Shown: positions 6,501-9,966 of the stretch, one piece after another | Layout of the letters: every line of letters begins with the position of its first letter | Numbering within the stretch: the stretch's first letter is position 1 | NCBI GenBank assembly: GCA_018695965.1 | Contig: JABHQB010000065.1 | Location: 1 to 9,966 of the forward strand | DNA from: Flavobacteriales bacterium | Lineage (GTDB): Bacteria; Bacteroidota; Bacteroidia; Flavobacteriales; BACL11 | Direction of reading: 5' to 3' | DNA: 9,966 bases | Translations under genes and position numbers: made by a program | Notes under the pieces: model-generated | The model's input: only the letters and a program-made list of their open reading frames with translations | Told to the model about the DNA's origin: nothing | Databases searched by the model: none

Positions 6501-7349
6501 AAAGAGAATAATATAATTGTTATTAGAATTATTCAAGGATATATTAAAAAACATAATGAAATTTATGGAGAGTACAGAAGAAACAGATTTGCTATTACTG
6601 TTGGCGATGAGTTACCAAATGGAGTTTTACAATTAGCTACAGTATATGTTGCTAAGAAAAGAAAAGTGAAGGTTGGAGATAAACTTGCTGGTCGTCATGG
6701 AAACAAAGGTATTGTTGCCAGAATTGTAAGAGATGAAGATATGCCTTTTCTTGAAGATGGAACTCCTGTTGATATTGTTTTAAATCCACTTGGAGTGCCT
6801 TCTAGAATGAATCTAGGTCAGATTTATGAAACAATCTTAGGTTGGGCCGGACAAAAACTAGATAAAAAATATTTTACTCCAGTTTTTGATGGAGCTACTA
6901 TGGATCAGATTAATATTGAATCGGATGCAGCTGGAATTCCAAGATTTGGTAAAACATATCTGTATGATGGAGGTACTGGAGAGAAATTTGATCAGCCAGC
7001 TACAGTTGGTATCATTTATATGTTGAAGCTAGGTCACTTAATTGACGATAAGATGCATGCTAGATCAATTGGTCCTTATTCACTTATTACTCAGCAACCT
7101 CTTGGAGGTAAGGCTCAGTTTGGTGGACAAAGACTTGGAGAGATGGAGGTTTGGGCACTTGAAGGATATGGTGCTTCTAACATCTTACAAGAAATGATGA
7201 CTCTTAAATCTGATGATGTTATCGGTAGAGCTAAAGCTTACGAATCTATTGTAAAAGGTAAAGCATTACCTTCTGCTGGAATACCTGAATCATTTAATGT
7301 CTTATTACACGAGTTGAGGGGTCTTGGTCTTAAAGTTACATTTGAATAA
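3543..7349 (+). CDS. rpoB: DNA-directed RNA polymerase subunit beta (TTG start)
   Basis: Beta forms one pincer and half of the active centre of RNA polymerase. The 1268-residue length fits Bacteroidota. Visible landmarks are the early lobe KLKLYCTDPDHEDF and VVVSQLHRSPG. The rifampicin region follows, with SQLSQFMDQ ending at D477-Q477 (D476), H486 and S491, equivalent to E. coli D516, H526 and S531. Others are ETPEGPNIGLI, MPWKGYNFEDAI with E778-D779, KLAGRHGNKG with active-site K1047 and K1055, and the ending PESFNVLLHELRGLG. A charged segment at about 884-1040 sits where many lineages carry a lineage-specific insertion. The start is TTG at 3543: no in-frame ATG or GTG lies between the upstream TAG (3510) and it. 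The next ATG (3597, residue 19) would remove the conserved NFASIEKQMNYPDFL region. The rif-site residues are all of the sensitive type. Confidence 0.98.
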   Translation: MSIQNNSLRTNFASIEKQMNYPDFLDIQLETFNAFFQTGTTVDERKKEGLYTTFTELFPITDARNNFVLEFIDYTIDPPRYSIEECIQRGLTYKVPLKVKLKLYCTDPDHEDFETIVQEVYFGNIPFMTPKGTFVVNGAEKVVVSQLHRSPGLFFGHSFHSNGTKLYSARVIPFKGSWIEFNTDINDVMYAYIDRKKKVPVTTLLRAIGYESDREILQIFDLADEAKVTKSGLKRVIGRKLASRVLKSWVEDFVDEDTGELVSIERNEVILERDIIIEKQHIDEIVESGSAVILLHREESTGEHAIIHNTLQKDPTNSLKEAVVYIYRQLRSAEPPDEATAIGVIDKLFFSDQRYSLGAVGRHRINNRLKIDTPKDKYVLTNEDIIEIIKQLIELTNSKVDVDDIDHLSNRRVRTVGDQLSNQFYVGLNRMARTIRDRMNVRDNEVFTPTDLINAKTLSSVINSFFGTSQLSQFMDQTNPLAEVTHKRRVSALGPGGLTRERAGFEVRDVHYTHYGRLCPIETPEGPNIGLISSLCVFAKVNDLGFIETPYRKVEDGKVNLKEEPIYLSAEQEEDLTIAQANAPIKGDGSFVNKTVKTRLGHDYPVTEPVNIGLMDVAPNQIASIAASLIPFLEHDDANRALMGSNMMRQAVPLLRTDAPIVGTGLEPHVAKDSRALINSEGEGVVKYVDATKITIKYKKSDQEKLISFDEDEKTYLLTKFLKTNQNTCMNIRPIVKVGDKVTKGQVLCEGYATQNGELALGRNLKVAFMPWKGYNFEDAIVLSERVAREDWLTSLHIEEHNVAVRETKRGAEELTADIPNVSEEATKDLDEFGMIRIGAHIKPGNILVGKITPKGESDPTPEEKLLRAIFGEKAGDVKDASLKAKSSHAGVVIGKSLFSKTIKDRRIKAQDKDELEIVDKNFEVESLKLKKVLVDKIYQVVGGKSSQGIENVLGEEVIAKSVKFTQKVLMTVDFLSVNPKKWTTNKENNIIVIRIIQGYIKKHNEIYGEYRRNRFAITVGDELPNGVLQLATVYVAKKRKVKVGDKLAGRHGNKGIVARIVRDEDMPFLEDGTPVDIVLNPLGVPSRMNLGQIYETILGWAGQKLDKKYFTPVFDGATMDQINIESDAAGIPRFGKTYLYDGGTGEKFDQPATVGIIYMLKLGHLIDDKMHARSIGPYSLITQQPLGGKAQFGGQRLGEMEVWALEGYGASNILQEMMTLKSDDVIGRAKAYESIVKGKALPSAGIPESFNVLLHELRGLGLKVTFE

Positions 7350-7355
7350 TCTTTT

Positions 7356-7361
7356 AAAGGA
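7356..7361 (+). promoter_or_regulatory. Shine-Dalgarno-like site for rpoC
   Basis: AAAGGA lies 6 nt before the rpoC ATG (7368), within the 18-nt rpoB-rpoC gap. It is the only start in this window with a clear match to the anti-Shine-Dalgarno end of 16S rRNA; the other leaders are A/T tracts. It supports the choice of the rpoC start. Confidence 0.6.
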
Positions 7362-7367
7362 ATAAAT

Positions 7368-9966
7368 ATGTCATATAAAAATAAAACACAAAAACAGTCT
7401 GCAGAATATAGTACTTTAAAGGTTAGTTTATCTTCTCCAGAAGATATATTAGCGAAATCTTCAGGAGAGGTTACAAAACCTGAAACAATTAATTATAGAA
7501 CTTATAAACCTGAAAGAGATGGTTTGTTCTGTGAAAGAATTTTTGGTCCTACAAAAGATTTTGAATGTCATTGTGGAAAATACAAAAGAATAAGATATAG
7601 AGGGATTGTTTGTGATAGATGTGGGGTAGAAGTTACAGAAAAAAAAGTAAGAAGAGAGAGAGTAGGTCATATTAATTTAGTTGTTCCTGTTGCTCATATC
7701 TGGTACTTTAGAACCTTACCTAACAAGATTGGTTATTTATTAGGATTACCTTCTAAAAAGATGGATCAAATTATATATTATGAAAGATATGTAGTTATCC
7801 AAACTGTAGATGGAGCAGTAAATGAAGAGGGTGAACCATTAGAAAACAATGATTTCATTACTGAAGAAGAATATTTAAATATTTTGGAAAGTTTAGATCC
7901 ATCAAATCAACATTTATCAGATTCTGATGAGAATAAATTTATTGCTAAAATGGGAGCGGAAGCTCTTATTGAGATGCTAAAAAGAGTAGAGTTAGATTCC
8001 TTATCTCATGAATTAAGACATAAAGCAAAAAATGAAACTTCACAACAAAGAAAAACGGAATCTTTAAAAAGATTACAAGTTGTAGAAGCTTTTAAAGAAG
8101 CTCAAGTACATACTGAGAATAGACCAGAATGGATGATATTAAAAGTTCTTCCGGTCATTCCTCCGGAATTAAGACCATTAGTTCCTTTAGATGGAGGTAG
8201 GTTTGCAACTTCCGATCTAAATGATTTATATAGAAGAGTTATTATCAGAAATAATAGATTAAAAAGATTGATGGAGATAAATGCTCCTGAAGTAATCTTA
8301 AGAAATGAAAAAAGAATGTTGCAAGAAGCGGTTGATGCTTTATTAGACAATTCTAGAAAATCTGCTGCAATTAAAACAGATGGTAATAGAGCGTTAAAAT
8401 CATTGTCTGATAGTTTGAAAGGAAAACAAGGTAGATTCCGTCAGAATTTACTTGGAAAGAGGGTAGATTATTCTGCAAGGTCAGTTATTGTTGTTGGTCC
8501 TGAATTAAAATTGCATGAATGTGGAATACCAAAAGATATGGCAGCCGAACTTTACAAACCATTTGTTATCAGAAAACTGATAGAAAGAGGAATTGTAAAA
8601 ACGGTAAAATCTGGTAAAAAAATAATTGACAATAGAGAGCCTGTAGTTTGGGATATCTTGGAAAATGTGATGCATGGACATCCTGTTTTATTAAACAGAG
8701 CTCCTACACTTCACAGATTAGGTATTCAAGCTTTTCAGCCTAAACTGATTGAAGGGAAAGCAATTCAGTTACATCCACTTGCTTGTACTGCATTTAATGC
8801 TGATTTTGATGGTGACCAGATGGCCGTTCATTTACCACTTGGTGCAGATGCAATTTTAGAAGCTCAAGTTTTAATGCTTGGTTCTCATAATATATTGAAC
8901 CCTGCAAACGGAGCTCCAATTACGGTACCTTCTCAGGACATGGTTTTAGGTCTTTATTACATGACTAAAACAAGAAAATCTACTGAAGACCATCCTGTAA
9001 TAGGTGAAGGTAGATCATTCTATTCTTTAGAAGATGTGAAAATTGCATATAATGAGAAAGTAGTTGATTTACATGCAATAATTAAAGTTAAGATCACTAA
9101 AGTTGATGGAAATACAGAATTAATAGAAACATCAGTTGGAAGAGTTTTGTTTAATGAATTTGTTCCTTCTGACGTAGAATTTGTTGATGAACTTCTTACA
9201 AAGAAATCTTTAAGAGATATTATTGGTGGAATATTAAAGATATCTGGTGTTCCTAGAACAGTTCAGTTTCTTGATGACATTAAAGAATTAGGTTACACAA
9301 TGGCATTTAAAGGAGGGCTTTCGTTTAATCTTGGTGATGTAATTGTACCAGAAGAGAAAGTCGGATTATTAGAGGATGCACATGAGAAAGTTGAGGAAGT
9401 GAAGAGTAATTATAATATGGGTTTCATTACTAATAATGAAAGATATAATCAGGTAATTGATATTTGGACTAATACAAATGCAAAACTTACCGACACGGTA
9501 ATGAGAGATATGATTAATGATAACCAGGGATTTAATTCAGTTTATATGATGTTAGATTCTGGAGCAAGGGGATCGAAAGAACAAATTCGTCAGTTAGCTG
9601 GGATGAGGGGTCTTATGGCAAAACCAAAAAAATCTGGTGACCATGGAGAATCCATTATTGAAAATCCAATTACAACTAACTTTAGTGAGGGACTCTCAAT
9701 TTTAGAGTACTTTATTTCTACTCACGGTGCTCGTAAAGGTCTTGCTGATACAGCACTTAAAACCGCTGATGCTGGTTATTTAACAAGAAGACTTGTAGAT
9801 GTAGCTGCTGATGTCGTTGTTATAGAGGAAGATTGTTTAACTTTAAGAGGACTTGTTACAACTGCTCTTAAAAATAATGAGGATATTGTAGAATCATTAT
9901 ATGACAGAATTTTAGGTAGAGTAAATCTTCATGATATTTATCATCCAAAAACAGATAAGTTAATTG
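7368..9966 (+). CDS. rpoC: DNA-directed RNA polymerase subunit beta', N-terminal part (3' end outside window)
   Basis: Beta' carries the catalytic Mg ions and the clamp. 866 codons are present, open to the window edge. In order: SSGEVTKPETINYRTYKPERDGLFCERIFGP; the zinc ribbon with C67, C69, C82 and C85; clamp helices and coiled coil around 260-330; GRFRQNLLGKRVDYSARS (355-372); LNRAPTLHRLGIQAF; the catalytic NADFDGDQM with D479, D481 and D483; the bridge helix around QLAGMRGLMAKP (742-753); ISTHGARKGLADTALKTADAGYLTRRLVDVA; and C823, the first ligand of the second zinc site. Compared with E. coli, about six extra residues (KKSGDHGES for DGS) follow the bridge-helix AKP; I recall a similar insertion in other Bacteroidota. 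The window ends before the trigger loop. The ATG at 7368 is supported by family N-termini and an upstream AAAGGA. Confidence 0.98.
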   Translation, partial: MSYKNKTQKQSAEYSTLKVSLSSPEDILAKSSGEVTKPETINYRTYKPERDGLFCERIFGPTKDFECHCGKYKRIRYRGIVCDRCGVEVTEKKVRRERVGHINLVVPVAHIWYFRTLPNKIGYLLGLPSKKMDQIIYYERYVVIQTVDGAVNEEGEPLENNDFITEEEYLNILESLDPSNQHLSDSDENKFIAKMGAEALIEMLKRVELDSLSHELRHKAKNETSQQRKTESLKRLQVVEAFKEAQVHTENRPEWMILKVLPVIPPELRPLVPLDGGRFATSDLNDLYRRVIIRNNRLKRLMEINAPEVILRNEKRMLQEAVDALLDNSRKSAAIKTDGNRALKSLSDSLKGKQGRFRQNLLGKRVDYSARSVIVVGPELKLHECGIPKDMAAELYKPFVIRKLIERGIVKTVKSGKKIIDNREPVVWDILENVMHGHPVLLNRAPTLHRLGIQAFQPKLIEGKAIQLHPLACTAFNADFDGDQMAVHLPLGADAILEAQVLMLGSHNILNPANGAPITVPSQDMVLGLYYMTKTRKSTEDHPVIGEGRSFYSLEDVKIAYNEKVVDLHAIIKVKITKVDGNTELIETSVGRVLFNEFVPSDVEFVDELLTKKSLRDIIGGILKISGVPRTVQFLDDIKELGYTMAFKGGLSFNLGDVIVPEEKVGLLEDAHEKVEEVKSNYNMGFITNNERYNQVIDIWTNTNAKLTDTVMRDMINDNQGFNSVYMMLDSGARGSKEQIRQLAGMRGLMAKPKKSGDHGESIIENPITTNFSEGLSILEYFISTHGARKGLADTALKTADAGYLTRRLVDVAADVVVIEEDCLTLRGLVTTALKNNEDIVESLYDRILGRVNLHDIYHPKTDKLI

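Noticed and set aside
7461..8350. Minus-strand open frames opposite rpoC
   Set aside because: rpoC is continuous through this area on the + strand from 7368 to the window end with all expected motifs.
1..9966. Mobile element, CRISPR array or novel gene system
   Set aside because: Every gap is under 100 nt, all genes are conserved housekeeping genes on one strand, and no transposase, spaced repeats or unknown full-length gene is seen.

Overview
This window is a conserved translation/transcription gene cluster read entirely on the + strand: tuf (3' end), tRNA-Trp(CCA), secE, nusG, rplK, rplA, rplJ, rplL, rpoB, rpoC (5' part). The organism looks like a low-GC member of Bacteroidota. The RpoB and RpoC sequences have Bacteroidota-like stretches (for example the N-terminal YPDFLDIQLETFNAFFQTG region of RpoB and the SGEVTKPETINYRTYKPERDG opening of RpoC). 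The tRNA has no encoded CCA. Nearly every start codon lies in an A/T-rich leader without Shine-Dalgarno sequence, and arginine is mostly AGA. An affiliation near the Cytophagales/Flammeovirga type is a guess only.

Layout: EF-Tu domain II end and domain III run to 357. A strong hairpin (369-410) then ends exactly at the 5' end of tRNA-Trp (411-483). secE starts only 18 nt after the mature tRNA. secE, nusG, rplK, rplA and rplJ follow with gaps of 5 to 27 nt, then rplL after 59 nt. The one substantial gap (97 nt, 3446-3542) separates rplL from rpoB. It holds a 32-nt perfect palindrome followed by a T tract, which is a likely partial terminator or attenuator. rpoB appears to start at TTG (3543), and 18 nt after its stop rpoC begins behind the only clear Shine-Dalgarno-like site in the window. 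No gap exceeds 100 nt, and I see no promoter matching the Bacteroidota -7 consensus (TAnnTTTG) in any gap.

Functionally the cluster joins protein synthesis (EF-Tu, tRNA-Trp, L11/L1 of the L1 stalk and GTPase centre, the L10-L7/L12 stalk), protein export (SecE), transcription elongation and coupling (NusG), and the two large RNA polymerase subunits. All complete genes look intact, with family-typical lengths and conserved catalytic motifs.

I found no mobile element, CRISPR array, defence gene or novel protein system. The points worth a second look are regulatory: the hairpin abutting the tRNA, the rplL-rpoB palindrome, the TTG start of rpoB, a 12-mer shared by the rplL and rpoB leaders, the single SD at rpoC, and the lack of room for the classical L1 and L10 autoregulatory leaders.
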